DNA of 64,000 bases from JAJDTT01 sp022827025 (GCA_965203535.1 OZ241897.1:3472001-3536000), one strand, 5' to 3'; numbered from the stretch's first letter, positions 15,398 to 28,010 are shown. The notes: a model not told the origin generated them from the sequence alone. A program made the numbers and translations.

Positions 15398-17866
15398 ATG
15401 ACGGTGACTCGCAGGAAACTCATCGAAGTAGCCTTGCCACTCGACGCGATCAACGCCGCATCGAGGCGTGAGAAGTCTATTCGCCACGGCCACCCGAGCA
15501 CGCTGCATCTATGGTGGGCTCGACGGCCCCTGGCGGCGGCGCGAGCAGTGATCTTCGCGCAGATGGTGGACGATCCGTCAGAGGATCCAGAGCGGTTTCC
15601 GACCGAGGAGGCGAGAACGCGCGAACGGGGACGCCTGTTCCGGCTGATCAAGGAACTCGTGACTTGGGAGAACACGACCAACCATGAACTCCTAGAGAGA
15701 GCGCGGCGAGAGATCCTGCGAAGTTGGCGGAGGACCTGTAGGGACAACTCGTACCATCCCCGCGCCACGACAGTCTTCGATCCGGAGAGGCTACCGGCAT
15801 TCCACGACCCGTTCGCCGGGGGCGGCGCTCTCCCGTTGGAGGCTCAGCGGCTCGGGTTGGAGGCGCACGCCAGCGACCTCAACCCGGTGGCCGTCCTGAT
15901 CAACAAGGCGATGATCGAGATCCCGCCGAAGTTCGCCGGCCGGGCGCCAGTCAACCCCGACTCGTTTTCGACAAAGGAGTTAGTCGAGCGGCAGTGGACG
16001 GGGGCGCGGGGACTGGCGGAGGACGTCCGATACTACGGCCAGTGGATGCGCGACGAGGCCCGGTGTCGAATCGGACACCTGTATCCGAAGGTTGAGGTCA
16101 CGCCCGGGATGGTGCGCCATCGCCCGGACCTGAAGCCGTACGAAGGTCGGAAGCTGACGGTGATCGCCTGGCTGTGGGCGCGGACGGTGCGGAGCCCCAA
16201 CCCGGCTTTTGCCGATGTGGAGGTTCCGCTGGCGTCCACGTGGATGCTTTCGACCAAGAAGGGGAAGGAGGCGTACATTGAGCCGGTGATCGAAGGGCAT
16301 CGCTACAATTTCAGCGTCAAGTCCGGGCGTCCGCCGGATCTCGCTGAATGCAGAAAGGGGACCAAGTCAGGCGGGAGCGGCAGTGAGTTCCTGTGCATGA
16401 TGTCGGGAGTGCCAATGCCCTTCGCGTACCTCCGGAATGAGGCAGGAGCGGGCCGAATGGGCAGCAGGTTGTTGGCTATCGTAGCCCAGGGCGATCGCAG
16501 CCGAGTGTACTTGCCCCCAACATCGGAAATGCAAGAGATCGCCCGACGCGCTGAGCCACGAGGCGTACCGGATACACGCCTCCCGGACAAGGCCCTCGGA
16601 TTCCGCGTTCAACAGTACGGAATGGTTCGGTGGCGAGACCTATTTACCCCCCGCCAACTTGTCGCCCTCACAACCTTCTCCGACCTCGTCGGCGAAGCGA
16701 TGCAGCTCGTCCGGCGCGACGCTATTGCTGCGGGCCTTCCCAACGATGACCAGCCGCTGCGCGACGGCGGCACGGGCGCGCGGGCGTATGCCAACTCGGT
16801 CGGCGTGTATTTGGCGTTGGCCGTGGACCGATTGGCTATGACAGGGAACAACCTCGTTCGATGGAATTCGGTTGGACAAAAGGCTCAGCATTGCTTCGGG
16901 CGCCAAGCTCTTCCGATGGTTTGGGATTATGCCGAGCCAAACTTCTTGGCAACTGCCACCGGCAGTGTATATGCCGCAATAAAATGCGCGGCCGATCCGG
17001 TTGGTACTTTGCCGCCGTCGCAAGCACGCGGAAAAAGCGACCAAGCTAATGCCGCTACAGATCACCCTTCTCCACTCCGGGTCATCTCTACGGACCCCCC
17101 CTACTACGACAACATCGGGTATGCTGACCTGTCCGACTTCTTCTACGTGTGGTTGCGGCGCTCGCTCCGACCCGTATTCCCCGAACTGTTCGGTACCCTC
17201 GCCGTACCCAAGGGTGACGAACTGGTGGCCACACCATATCGCCACGGAACCAAGGAGGCGGCTGAGAGCTTCTTTCTTAACGGTATGAAGCGTGCACTCG
17301 GACGACTCGCTGACCGAGCCCACCCCGGAATCCCTGTGACAATTTATTACGCCTTTAAGCAGTCCGAAACGAAGCGAAAAGGAGGCACGGCCAGCACCGG
17401 TTGGGAAACGTTTCTAGACGCCGCAATCCGGTCGGGCCTCGCGATCACAGGCACATGGCCCGTGCGCACCGAACTCTCTAAGCGACTGATCGCAGCAGGC
17501 ACTAACGCCCTCGCTTCCTCCATCGTCCTCGTCTGCCGCCGCCGTCCCGTCGACGCTCCCCTGGCCACCCGGCGCGAGTTCCTCACCGCGCTACGCGCCG
17601 AACTCCCCAAGGCCATCCATCTCCTCCAGTCGGGCAACATCGCGCCTGTCGACCTCGCCCAGGCGGCCATCGGGCCCGGCATGGCGGTATACACTCGATA
17701 CGGGTGGTTTCCCCTGGTCGGCATCTGGTTAATCGTCGTTGTCATCCAGCAGAATCCATTCACCTCCCGCTACGAGTGGTTGCTCCTGGTTGGCATCTGG
17801 TTCCAGCGAACGAGCTGGCAGTCACGAACCGACTGCAGCTCATGCGATCGGCGCAAAGTGGCCTGA
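15398..17866 (+). CDS. DUF1156 DNA methyltransferase, copy B (C-terminally truncated)
   Basis: 822 residues from the ATG at 15398 (MTVTRRKLIEVALPLDAI), chosen because homology to copy A begins there. It has the same motifs as copy A: SAM motif DPFAGGGALPLEA and catalytic STDPPYYDNIGYADL. Homology to copy A is mosaic: near-identical at 15938-16063 and 17606-17704, divergent over ~16300-16640 and ~16820-17075. It ends at AVYTRYG, residue ~769. The last 53 residues (WFPLVGIW onward) are unrelated to the family, so the normal ~194-residue tail is missing. It is probably a silent or alternative specificity body. It could be an inactive decaying duplicate instead. The helicase follows 34 bp later. 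Confidence 0.85.
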   Translation: MTVTRRKLIEVALPLDAINAASRREKSIRHGHPSTLHLWWARRPLAAARAVIFAQMVDDPSEDPERFPTEEARTRERGRLFRLIKELVTWENTTNHELLERARREILRSWRRTCRDNSYHPRATTVFDPERLPAFHDPFAGGGALPLEAQRLGLEAHASDLNPVAVLINKAMIEIPPKFAGRAPVNPDSFSTKELVERQWTGARGLAEDVRYYGQWMRDEARCRIGHLYPKVEVTPGMVRHRPDLKPYEGRKLTVIAWLWARTVRSPNPAFADVEVPLASTWMLSTKKGKEAYIEPVIEGHRYNFSVKSGRPPDLAECRKGTKSGGSGSEFLCMMSGVPMPFAYLRNEAGAGRMGSRLLAIVAQGDRSRVYLPPTSEMQEIARRAEPRGVPDTRLPDKALGFRVQQYGMVRWRDLFTPRQLVALTTFSDLVGEAMQLVRRDAIAAGLPNDDQPLRDGGTGARAYANSVGVYLALAVDRLAMTGNNLVRWNSVGQKAQHCFGRQALPMVWDYAEPNFLATATGSVYAAIKCAADPVGTLPPSQARGKSDQANAATDHPSPLRVISTDPPYYDNIGYADLSDFFYVWLRRSLRPVFPELFGTLAVPKGDELVATPYRHGTKEAAESFFLNGMKRALGRLADRAHPGIPVTIYYAFKQSETKRKGGTASTGWETFLDAAIRSGLAITGTWPVRTELSKRLIAAGTNALASSIVLVCRRRPVDAPLATRREFLTALRAELPKAIHLLQSGNIAPVDLAQAAIGPGMAVYTRYGWFPLVGIWLIVVVIQQNPFTSRYEWLLLVGIWFQRTSWQSRTDCSSCDRRKVA
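15938..16063 (+). repeat. Inverted repeat arm B2 within methylase B
   Basis: Partner of 12712-12837 in opposite orientation: 126 bp, two mismatches by eye. Confidence 0.75.
17606..17704 (+). repeat. Inverted repeat arm B1 (methylase crossover block)
   Basis: Partner of 11089-11187 in opposite orientation: 99 bp, two mismatches by eye. Methylase homology ends exactly at 17704. Confidence 0.8.
17699..17802 (+). repeat. Imperfect 32-bp direct repeat pair at the methylase B break
   Basis: 17699-17730 and 17771-17802 differ at four of 32 positions (core CCTGGT-Y-GGCATCTGGTT) with a 72-bp period. The first unit begins at the end of the crossover block. It encodes YGWFPLVGIW and YEWLLLVGIW. It could be a recombination scar or a recombinase site. 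Confidence 0.5.
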
Positions 17867-17900
17867 CGAAGCAAGGCCTCGGTCAGGCCCCCTCACCCCA

Positions 17901-21473
<3,573 letters not shown>

Positions 21474-21533
21474 GGTAGGTGAGACAGATCGTGTATCTGC
21501 ACCGGAACAGGCGGCACCTGGTGCGGGCAGGGG

Positions 21534-23147
21534 TCACTGCTTCAGCAACTCATCCATCGACAACCTCTCGAAGACCAGGTCCGACTGGCTTCCCTCGTAC
21601 ACGATTCCGATGTGCCGGTCGTCGACGCGGGTGATGCCCGGGTAGCCGCGGCCCAGGCCCTCGTCCAGCAGAATCTGGTAGTCCTCGGGCCAGGTCATGC
21701 CGTCGTCGAAGCTGACCTTGATGGTGTGGTGATGCCGCCCGTCGGTGGCGTTGGGATTGGCAAAGAGCAGGATGTGTTTCGACTCGCCCTCTTCCTGGTA
21801 GTCGAAACGAAAGAGGCTGGCGTTGCAATTCGGTTCGATCAGCGCCTTGCGGTTGGTCGCGTGCGGCGTCCAGCTATGGCCCAGATCCCAGGTCACGTAG
21901 ACGGCCCGGTAGGGGTCCGGCTTGTCGTTGCGCATGTTCAGCATGACGGACCCGTCGCCGAGCTGCACCGCCAGGGTCTCGTTGCCTCCGCTGAAGGACG
22001 GGGTGCTCACCGTCCAGGTGGCGCCATGGTCGCGGCTGTAGGTGATGTTGCCGAAGGGGTATCCGGTCTCGTCGCGACCCTGGGTCGGCATGACGATGGT
22101 CCCGTCGGAAAGAGTGATCCCCGTGTTGGGCGCCGGGGCGAAGAGCCACCATTCCGGTTTCTTGAATTTCCGGGTCAGGTTCTCCGGCTCGGTCCAGGTG
22201 AGCCCGTCGTCCTTGGATCGGACCATCAGGAACTGGGCGGTCTTGCCGATTTCGTATCCGGGCTCGGAGCCGTCGTCGCGCCACTGGTGCTTGCCCGGTT
22301 TGCCCCACATCCAGACGGCGGTGACGAAGATCTCTCCGGTGTTCTCATCGACGAGGATCCCGGGGTCGGCGACCCCGTTTTCCTCCTGGGGCAATCCGCC
22401 CCATTCCCCCATGTCCATGATCGCCCGCTGCGGCTCCCAGGTCTGGCCGCCGTCGGTGCTGCGGATCAGCCCGATGTCGATGTCTTCCTGCAAGTCCCGC
22501 GACTTCCGCCAGCGCATGTCGTAGACGCACAGGAGAGTGCCCTTGGGAGTCGTTGCGATTGCCGGGATGCGATAGGTGTGGACCCCGTCGTCCATGTGTT
22601 TGCGCAGAGCCACGCCGATTCGTTTGCGGACGCCGGGAGTCGTGTCCGCGGGGATCAGCGCTCCGGCGGAGGTGTTGACGGAATTGCAGACGGCATCGAT
22701 TTTGTTTCCCAGGTCCGCGGTCGGCCGCAACCGGACGGAGAGCCAGAAGACATTCTTCCCCGGCGAGAGTTCCTGATTGCCCGTGAATACGAATGAGCCA
22801 GTCGGCCGGGCGGGGACGCCGAACCTGTTCCTGGCCTCGAACTCCTCCTGGTCGCCCGAGTAGAACAACTCCAAGGATTCGATGTCGTTGGGATCGTCGG
22901 TTCCGTCGAGCGTAAAGTTGAACAGTCCGGCGGTGTGACCGCCGGAGGCCGCTTCGACGGTCAGTCGCAGCAACGGGTTGTGTTGGTTTCGGATCAGCAC
23001 CGGATGCACCCGTTGGGAAGTGGTGATTTCCAAGCTTCCGGAGAACATTCCTCCACATCCGGGGAGAGCCGGCAGGAGCAGCAGCAAGGCCGCCGGTCCC
23101 TTGGTCATCAGACGGGTCAGTTTCGGATATCGGTTTCCGGTCTTCAT
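21534..23147 (-). CDS. Exo-alpha-sialidase (BNR/GH33-like) lipoprotein
   Basis: 537 residues. A lipoprotein signal is present (LLLLLPALPGCGG). Residues ~35-170 resemble the N-terminal BNR-neuraminidase domain found in Bacteroidetes and Acidobacteria sialidases. The catalytic propeller starts at VHTYRIPAIATTPKGTLL (RIP motif). Four Asp-boxes are seen: STDGGQTW, SKDDGLTW, SRDHGATW and SFDDGMTW. It should release terminal sialic acids at the cell surface. No nan catabolic genes are present in the window. Its stop lies 60 bp from the convergent helicase, at the right edge of the defence island, and its last ~85 bp is echoed at 5291-5378. Confidence 0.9.
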   Translation of the reverse strand: MKTGNRYPKLTRLMTKGPAALLLLLPALPGCGGMFSGSLEITTSQRVHPVLIRNQHNPLLRLTVEAASGGHTAGLFNFTLDGTDDPNDIESLELFYSGDQEEFEARNRFGVPARPTGSFVFTGNQELSPGKNVFWLSVRLRPTADLGNKIDAVCNSVNTSAGALIPADTTPGVRKRIGVALRKHMDDGVHTYRIPAIATTPKGTLLCVYDMRWRKSRDLQEDIDIGLIRSTDGGQTWEPQRAIMDMGEWGGLPQEENGVADPGILVDENTGEIFVTAVWMWGKPGKHQWRDDGSEPGYEIGKTAQFLMVRSKDDGLTWTEPENLTRKFKKPEWWLFAPAPNTGITLSDGTIVMPTQGRDETGYPFGNITYSRDHGATWTVSTPSFSGGNETLAVQLGDGSVMLNMRNDKPDPYRAVYVTWDLGHSWTPHATNRKALIEPNCNASLFRFDYQEEGESKHILLFANPNATDGRHHHTIKVSFDDGMTWPEDYQILLDEGLGRGYPGITRVDDRHIGIVYEGSQSDLVFERLSMDELLKQ

Positions 23148-23249
23148 CGGTTCTCCTCCATTGGCCTGGTCGGCAGTGGGTCCGTTTTTGTCCGGTCCTC
23201 TCGATTCTTGATCCTGGCTTGGGGACGCGGCCTCGCTCGAGAGGCTCGG

Positions 23250-23864
23250 TCAGAAGCGGATCTTGGCCAGATAGATGTTGGTCTTGCCTTCATGGGAAGA
23301 GTAGTAGCTGATCCAGAGAAGCCCCTGGTGCCAAACCATCCCAGGGTAGCTCGTGTCGCCGCCGCTGGGTAGCTTGATCACAGGTTCGTAACCCCGTCCC
23401 TTGTGCCAGGTCACGCGCCATATCCAATGATCCTCCGCCAACACGCGGCGGGGCGGTGACCAATCGAATCCGTTCCCGGAAAAGGCCACCCGGGGCGCCC
23501 GGGTCAGGTACCGGTCCCCGTCGTACAGACTGCCGCCGGAGATGAGTAGAAGGCGCCCGTCCGCCATCACGGACAACTTAGGATCCCTCAGGTCCACACC
23601 CTCTTCAGTCACCAGAGCGGCCGATTTCCACCCGTCGCCATCCTCGGAAACGAGTACGCGCAACCGGCCGTTTCGGCCGCCCGCATGACGCTCCCCCTCC
23701 CGGAAAGTGCAGAACCATTTTCCCTGATAGCGGACCAGATCGGTGAAGGCGCTATGAGGCGCCCGGTCCCAGATCTTCCGGACCGAAATGATCTCCGGTG
23801 CACTGGCCGTCGTTACGGCGGTGCCTACCCACGAGAAGATAAGGATGCGGAGAACGGGCGTCAT
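23250..23864 (-). pseudogene. Short sialidase-like gene with probable internal deletion
   Basis: 204 residues with a signal peptide (MTPVLRILIFSWVGTAVTTASA). The start matches the exo-alpha-sialidase family (HSAFTDLVRYQGKWFCTFREGERH, abbreviated; then VLVSEDGDGW). The end is also typical (SYPGMVWHQGLLWISYYSSH, then IYLAKIRF). From general knowledge the family is ~330-350 residues; here the middle of the propeller is missing between WHKGRGY and EPVIKLPSGG. The frame is kept across the junction. It is therefore probably an inactive deletion derivative, possibly still translated. It lies 102 bp upstream of the larger sialidase on the same strand. Confidence 0.7.
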
Positions 23865-23904
23865 CTCTTGCTCCGTCAGTTGGAAACGATGTACTCGGTT
23901 TGGA

Positions 23905-23931
23905 TCCTATCGAGCCAATCTAGCACTGCAA
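23905..23931 (-). promoter_or_regulatory. Possible sigma70-type promoter for the short sialidase
   Basis: On the minus strand TTGCAG (23931-23926) and TAGGAT (23910-23905) are 15 bp apart, ~40 bp before the start codon. The match is modest and the spacing short. Confidence 0.25.
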
Positions 23932-24051
23932 AATACCGTCCGCCAGAGCGTCCGCTATAATGCTCCCAACAGCTTCGAAACACTCACGATTCGGAAGTCT
24001 TTCACGGTGGATTCGTAGTCGGTAGAGAATCACACCAGTTGGGAGGATGGT

Positions 24052-24366
24052 TTGCCTGAGTGGTGGCCGTTGTTGCTAGGCTGGCCCGCCGTTTTTTTGT
24101 CGGTGACCTTGGCTGTGGTTGGGATCGTGTCCACAAAACCTGGTTTGATTCTCGTGGCGGCTGTCTTGGCGACTCCGTTCAGCCTCTATCTAAGCGCTGG
24201 TTGGAACAATGGTATTTGGGTCTCAGTTGTCTATGCGGCCTTTCCGCTTACATTTGTTGCCGCTGCTTACACCGTCAAGCATCGTCGGCCATGGATAGCC
24301 TGGTGTCTGCTTGTTCCCTTCGTAGGTGTGGTCATAAGAATTTTTATCGGCGTGATCAGTCGGTGA
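24052..24366 (+). CDS. Small membrane protein, unknown function
   Basis: 104 residues starting with TTG at 24052; GGGAGGA at 24041-24047 gives a good ribosome-binding site. Three hydrophobic segments are visible: LLLGWPAVFLSVTLAVVGIV, a second at GLILVAAVLATPFSLYLSA, and WIAWCLLVPFVGVVIRIFIG near the C-terminus. No family was recognised. It stands alone between divergent sialidase genes and the receptor remnant. The Shine-Dalgarno, the hydrophobic pattern and codon phase make translation likely. Confidence 0.55.
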   Translation: MPEWWPLLLGWPAVFLSVTLAVVGIVSTKPGLILVAAVLATPFSLYLSAGWNNGIWVSVVYAAFPLTFVAAAYTVKHRRPWIAWCLLVPFVGVVIRIFIGVISR

Positions 24367-24436
24367 AATCAATCGCACCTCTCTACCGGCCTCACGACAA
24401 GTAAGCGGACCGAAGAGAAGGGGACAGTCATCAATC

Positions 24437-24625
24437 ATGTTGGTCGCCATCGTTTTGGCATCGACTGGCGGTTTCCGTGCCCAGGCGAAAGGGTCTGGGA
24501 CCATCGCCGGCAGGGTTCTGGACGACAGCGGTGCTGTGGTCCCGGGGGCCGACGTTGAGGCCGTCAACGAGGCGACGGGCCTCCGAAGAACCGGCATCTC
24601 CAACGACCAGGGGGTCTTCAGTTTT
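24437..24625 (+). pseudogene. 5' remnant of a TonB receptor (carboxypeptidase-regulatory segment)
   Basis: The first ~63 codons (LASTGGFRAQ, then GTIAGRVLDDSGAVVPGADV) are almost identical in DNA to the start of the receptor gene at 34192 (~34229-34415). Homology stops at VFSF, before the rest of that domain. The frame then runs through a promoter-like region into the next receptor, so a long in-frame ORF exists by chance. It is interpreted as a leftover of a duplicated or deleted receptor gene, not as the true N-terminus of the following gene. Confidence 0.75.
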
Positions 24626-24640
24626 CGAGTGGAATCGTTA

Positions 24641-24670
24641 TTGACAGCCACTGTTAATCTACTGTACAGT
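24641..24670 (+). promoter_or_regulatory. Sigma70-like promoter for the receptor at 24728
   Basis: TTGACA (24641-24646) and TACAGT (24665-24670) are separated by 18 bp, 57 bp before the ATG. It supports a start at 24728, not at 24437. Confidence 0.5.
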
Positions 24671-24727
24671 CACCTTAACATTTTGATTGTTTGCGTGGGC
24701 TGGATTTTCGTCAAGGGGAGACACCGT

Positions 24728-27700
24728 ATGCTACTTAGCAAACAACATCTCAAAGTAACTTCTCTATTAATCATTTCAATCTTAGCAGGTACTTCTTTAC
24801 TTCTATCGCAGGCTACGACGGGGAAGATAACGGGCACCGTCGTCGATGACTCCGAGGCGTTGATTCCAGGGGCCACCGTGACTGTAACCAATGTGGACAC
24901 CGGTGAAGAACGTGAAGCGATCACCGATGATTCGGGTGTTTTCGGACTTCCGTATTTGAGACCAGGTGTCTATGACCTCAGAGCCGAAATGCCCGGCTTC
25001 AAGACGGCCCTACTGACCCAGATCGAGATTCGGGTGGATTCGCACGTCCGTCGCCAGGTGACGTTGGCAGTGGGGGAGGTCACGGAACAAGTGACCGTCC
25101 AGGCTGCGGCGACTCGTGTCGAAACGGAAACACCGGCGATCGGTGAAGTACTGCAGGAACGGGAGATCAAAGAGCTTCCCATCAATCAGAGAAGTTTTGT
25201 CGGCCTGACTCGCTTAACTGCGGGGGCCCACGGTTCCCCCTTTACAGAGTCCGGTAACGCAGGCGAATCCCATGGTTTTCGCATAGGCCGTGGGGTGACC
25301 ACCGTCACGATTTCAGGTCAGCGGGAGACCTCGACCAATTACATGTTCGATGGGATCCCGAGTAAAGAGCCCTTCTACGGATCTTCCGCTCAACTTCCGG
25401 CTCTCGATGCTTTGGCTGAAGTGAAAGTCCAGCGGGGTTTCTTCTCAGGTGAAAACGATAATCCAGCGGTCGTCAACGCAATCACCAAGTCAGGAACCAA
25501 CGCAATTCACGGCTCCGGCTGGCTGTTTCATCGTAACGACAATCTGGACGCGCGAAACTTCTTTTCAGTCGGCAATCCGGAGTTCCTCCAGAACCAGTTC
25601 GGAGCTGAGGTGGGCGGTCCGGTGATTCAAGATAAACTGTTCTGGTTTTTTAGCTACGAAGGCTTTCGCTCACGAAAGGCCGCGACCGGTCGCAACATCG
25701 TCCCCACGTCTCAGCATCTACAGGGAGATTTCTCGGATTTGGCAGAGCCCCTGATCGATCCACTCACGGGAGAGCCCTTCCCAGGGAATATCATCCCGTC
25801 GAACAGGTTTCATCCATTTGCCACCCAATACATAGGTCTCGGTTTCATACCGGCGCCCAATCAGCCGCCCGGTGACGTCTTCAATCTCATTGGCGAGACG
25901 GGTCTCGTGAGAAATGATGACAAATTCATCACGCGAGTGGATTTTGCACTCTCGGAGACGGATAGATTCTTCGGAAGATGGTCCGGGATTGACAGTATCG
26001 TCAACGATCGAAGTTTGTTGCCCGGGTCAGAAACGGCGCGTCCGTTAACTGCCCATAATCTGGTTTTTGATTGGGTTCATTCGTTTGGACCCACACTGGT
26101 AGCCAATGCGAAAGCAGGTCTGAATAAGGTGGAAATCAGCTACTGGAGTCCAACAAACGCCCTGACGGATCCCGACTGGCCGACGGAATTTGGAATACGG
26201 AACATTAACATTGTTCCTGAGTGCAATGCGGTGCCAGGTGTGTCAATGGGTGGCTTTTCGACGTTTGGTGGGCCAGGCAGCTGCATAGCCCCTTTCCAGA
26301 ATGACTGGCACTACATCTTCAACATGTCATGGATAAAGGGGCGCCATAACCTGTCCTGGGGAGTCGAGGTGCGCGATAAGGGTCACACGCTGATCGGCAC
26401 CTTCAACCAGCAGGGTAGCTTTCAGTATTTGGGTCAGTTCACCGGGCATCCGGTAGGAGACTTTCTCCTGGGGCATACGAATCGAGTTATCGGTCACAAG
26501 ACCGGTCCCCAAGTCGACAAAGAAGGAATCTGGTTCAACAGCTTCATCCAGGATGAGTTCAAAGTCAGCCCCAACGTTAGCCTGACCCTCGGTCTGCGCT
26601 ATCAGCTCTACCCCTGGCTGGTCTCCACAACCGGGGACCGGCTCGGCCTATTTGACGGAGCCGCGAACGGAGGCGCCGGAGGCTTTCGCGCCGAGAGGGA
26701 TGTCGGACGCGTGATTGACGTCGATAAGAACAACTTTGCTCCCCGGATTGGAATTGCATGGAGCCCAGGGGGTTCTCAGGATTTTGCCATCCGTTCCAGT
26801 TTTGGAATCTTCTACGACGAGGTGCCCGGAAACGAACTGGCGTGGGACGCTATCCTTTCGCCCAACAATAGTATTGTCCAGACCTTCTTCAGCGACACCG
26901 ACAAGCCGACGATCGAAATCTCAACACTTTTTCCGGATCCGCCCCCGGGTGATCCGTTTGATATAAAAGACATATCCCTCATACTCTTGAGTACTCCTCA
27001 GAGGCGGTCGGATCCCTATCAGCAGATATGGACCCTGAGCGTCCAACGTATGCTTCCCTGGGGTTTGTTTGGTGAGGCGGCTTATGTGGGCTCTCATGGT
27101 GTGAGCATGTCGAAGCGGTGGAATATCAATCGGTCCATCGCACGTTGGCGTGAAGGGGGGCGAACGGCAAACGACCCGTCCTGCGATTCGGCCTGCCGTC
27201 AGGCGAATCGTGCTTGGCCTGATTTTCAATTCATTCTCACGGATCATGCCATGGGACAGTCCTGGTATCACGGCCTGGAATTCACACTACGAAAAGCTTT
27301 GAGTCAGGGATTGAGTTTTCTGACCACTTACTCCTGGGCGAAATCGTTGGATACTGATTCGTTTGACAGTAAGGGAGCCCGTAACTATGTGCCCTGGGAT
27401 CGGGACAAAGGCTTGAGTACTTTCGATTTGCGGCACCGTTTTAACTTCAGCTTCGTATACGAGTTGCCTCTTTTTGAAGGCCAAAGCACAGCCATGCGAC
27501 ACGTATTGGGAGGTTGGCAACTGTCGGGCATCACGACGCTCATGAGCGGTTTCAACTTCCACCCAACTACAAGCTCGGATCCAGCCAACAGTGAGGCCAT
27601 CTTCAACAAGCGTCCCAATCGCGTGGGAGACGGCAACCTGCCGGCCGGTCAGCGATCACCGGATCGATGGTTTGATCTCGACGCCTTTTCATTGCCGGCC

Positions 27701-27961
27701 CCTGGCACCTTTGGTAACGCGGGTGCTCAATTCCTGTACAGCGATGGTTTTGTCGGTCAGGACTTCGGGCTATTCAAGAATTTCAGTTTCCCAGGGATCT
27801 CGGAAGAAGCAAAAGTACAGTTCCGGACAGAGTTTTTCAACGTCTTCAATAACGTCAACTTTGGAAGACCAAGCGCCAATTTGGAGTCCGGATCCTACGG
27901 GCGGATCACGACAGCTACCGATGCACGAAGGATCCAATTCGGATTGAAGGTCATCTTCTAG
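24728..27961 (+). CDS. SusC-like TonB-dependent receptor with carboxypeptidase-regulatory domain
   Basis: 1077 residues from the ATG at 24728, preceded by AAGGGGA and opening with a signal peptide (SLLIISILAGTSLLLSQ). Residues ~30-115 are the carboxypeptidase-regulatory domain (GKITGTVVDDSEALIPGATV). Then comes an Oar-like plug (NQRSFVGLTRLTAG, VTISGQRETSTNYMFDGI, VKVQRGFFSGENDNPAVVNA). The rest is a large barrel with typical turns (WLFHRNDNLDARNFF, FAPRIGIAWSPGG) and a terminal FGLKVIF. Oar-type receptors in Acidobacteria import unknown large substrates. The strongest relative in the window is the receptor at 34192. It ends 14 bp before a bidirectional terminator hairpin. Confidence 0.92.
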   Translation: MLLSKQHLKVTSLLIISILAGTSLLLSQATTGKITGTVVDDSEALIPGATVTVTNVDTGEEREAITDDSGVFGLPYLRPGVYDLRAEMPGFKTALLTQIEIRVDSHVRRQVTLAVGEVTEQVTVQAAATRVETETPAIGEVLQEREIKELPINQRSFVGLTRLTAGAHGSPFTESGNAGESHGFRIGRGVTTVTISGQRETSTNYMFDGIPSKEPFYGSSAQLPALDALAEVKVQRGFFSGENDNPAVVNAITKSGTNAIHGSGWLFHRNDNLDARNFFSVGNPEFLQNQFGAEVGGPVIQDKLFWFFSYEGFRSRKAATGRNIVPTSQHLQGDFSDLAEPLIDPLTGEPFPGNIIPSNRFHPFATQYIGLGFIPAPNQPPGDVFNLIGETGLVRNDDKFITRVDFALSETDRFFGRWSGIDSIVNDRSLLPGSETARPLTAHNLVFDWVHSFGPTLVANAKAGLNKVEISYWSPTNALTDPDWPTEFGIRNINIVPECNAVPGVSMGGFSTFGGPGSCIAPFQNDWHYIFNMSWIKGRHNLSWGVEVRDKGHTLIGTFNQQGSFQYLGQFTGHPVGDFLLGHTNRVIGHKTGPQVDKEGIWFNSFIQDEFKVSPNVSLTLGLRYQLYPWLVSTTGDRLGLFDGAANGGAGGFRAERDVGRVIDVDKNNFAPRIGIAWSPGGSQDFAIRSSFGIFYDEVPGNELAWDAILSPNNSIVQTFFSDTDKPTIEISTLFPDPPPGDPFDIKDISLILLSTPQRRSDPYQQIWTLSVQRMLPWGLFGEAAYVGSHGVSMSKRWNINRSIARWREGGRTANDPSCDSACRQANRAWPDFQFILTDHAMGQSWYHGLEFTLRKALSQGLSFLTTYSWAKSLDTDSFDSKGARNYVPWDRDKGLSTFDLRHRFNFSFVYELPLFEGQSTAMRHVLGGWQLSGITTLMSGFNFHPTTSSDPANSEAIFNKRPNRVGDGNLPAGQRSPDRWFDLDAFSLPAPGTFGNAGAQFLYSDGFVGQDFGLFKNFSFPGISEEAKVQFRTEFFNVFNNVNFGRPSANLESGSYGRITTATDARRIQFGLKVIF

Positions 27962-27975
27962 TACCCCCTAGAGCA

Positions 27976-28003
27976 CGGACACCGAAGGTGCCTTCGGTGT
28001 CCG
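27976..28003. terminator. Bidirectional terminator hairpin
   Basis: A perfect 13-bp inverted repeat (CGGACACCGAAGG and its complement) separated by TG lies between two convergent genes. There is no strong T-run. Confidence 0.65.
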
Positions 28004-28010
28004 TCCCTTG

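Noticed and set aside
17705..17866. Novel transmembrane domain at the end of methylase B (LVGIWLIVVVI)
   Set aside because: It is read from two repeat units after the homology break, and the rest of the tail is low in hydrophobicity; more likely a scar.
24437..27961. A single 1174-residue receptor starting at 24437
   Set aside because: The first 63 codons are a copy of another gene's start; a promoter, a Shine-Dalgarno and a proper signal peptide lie before 24728.
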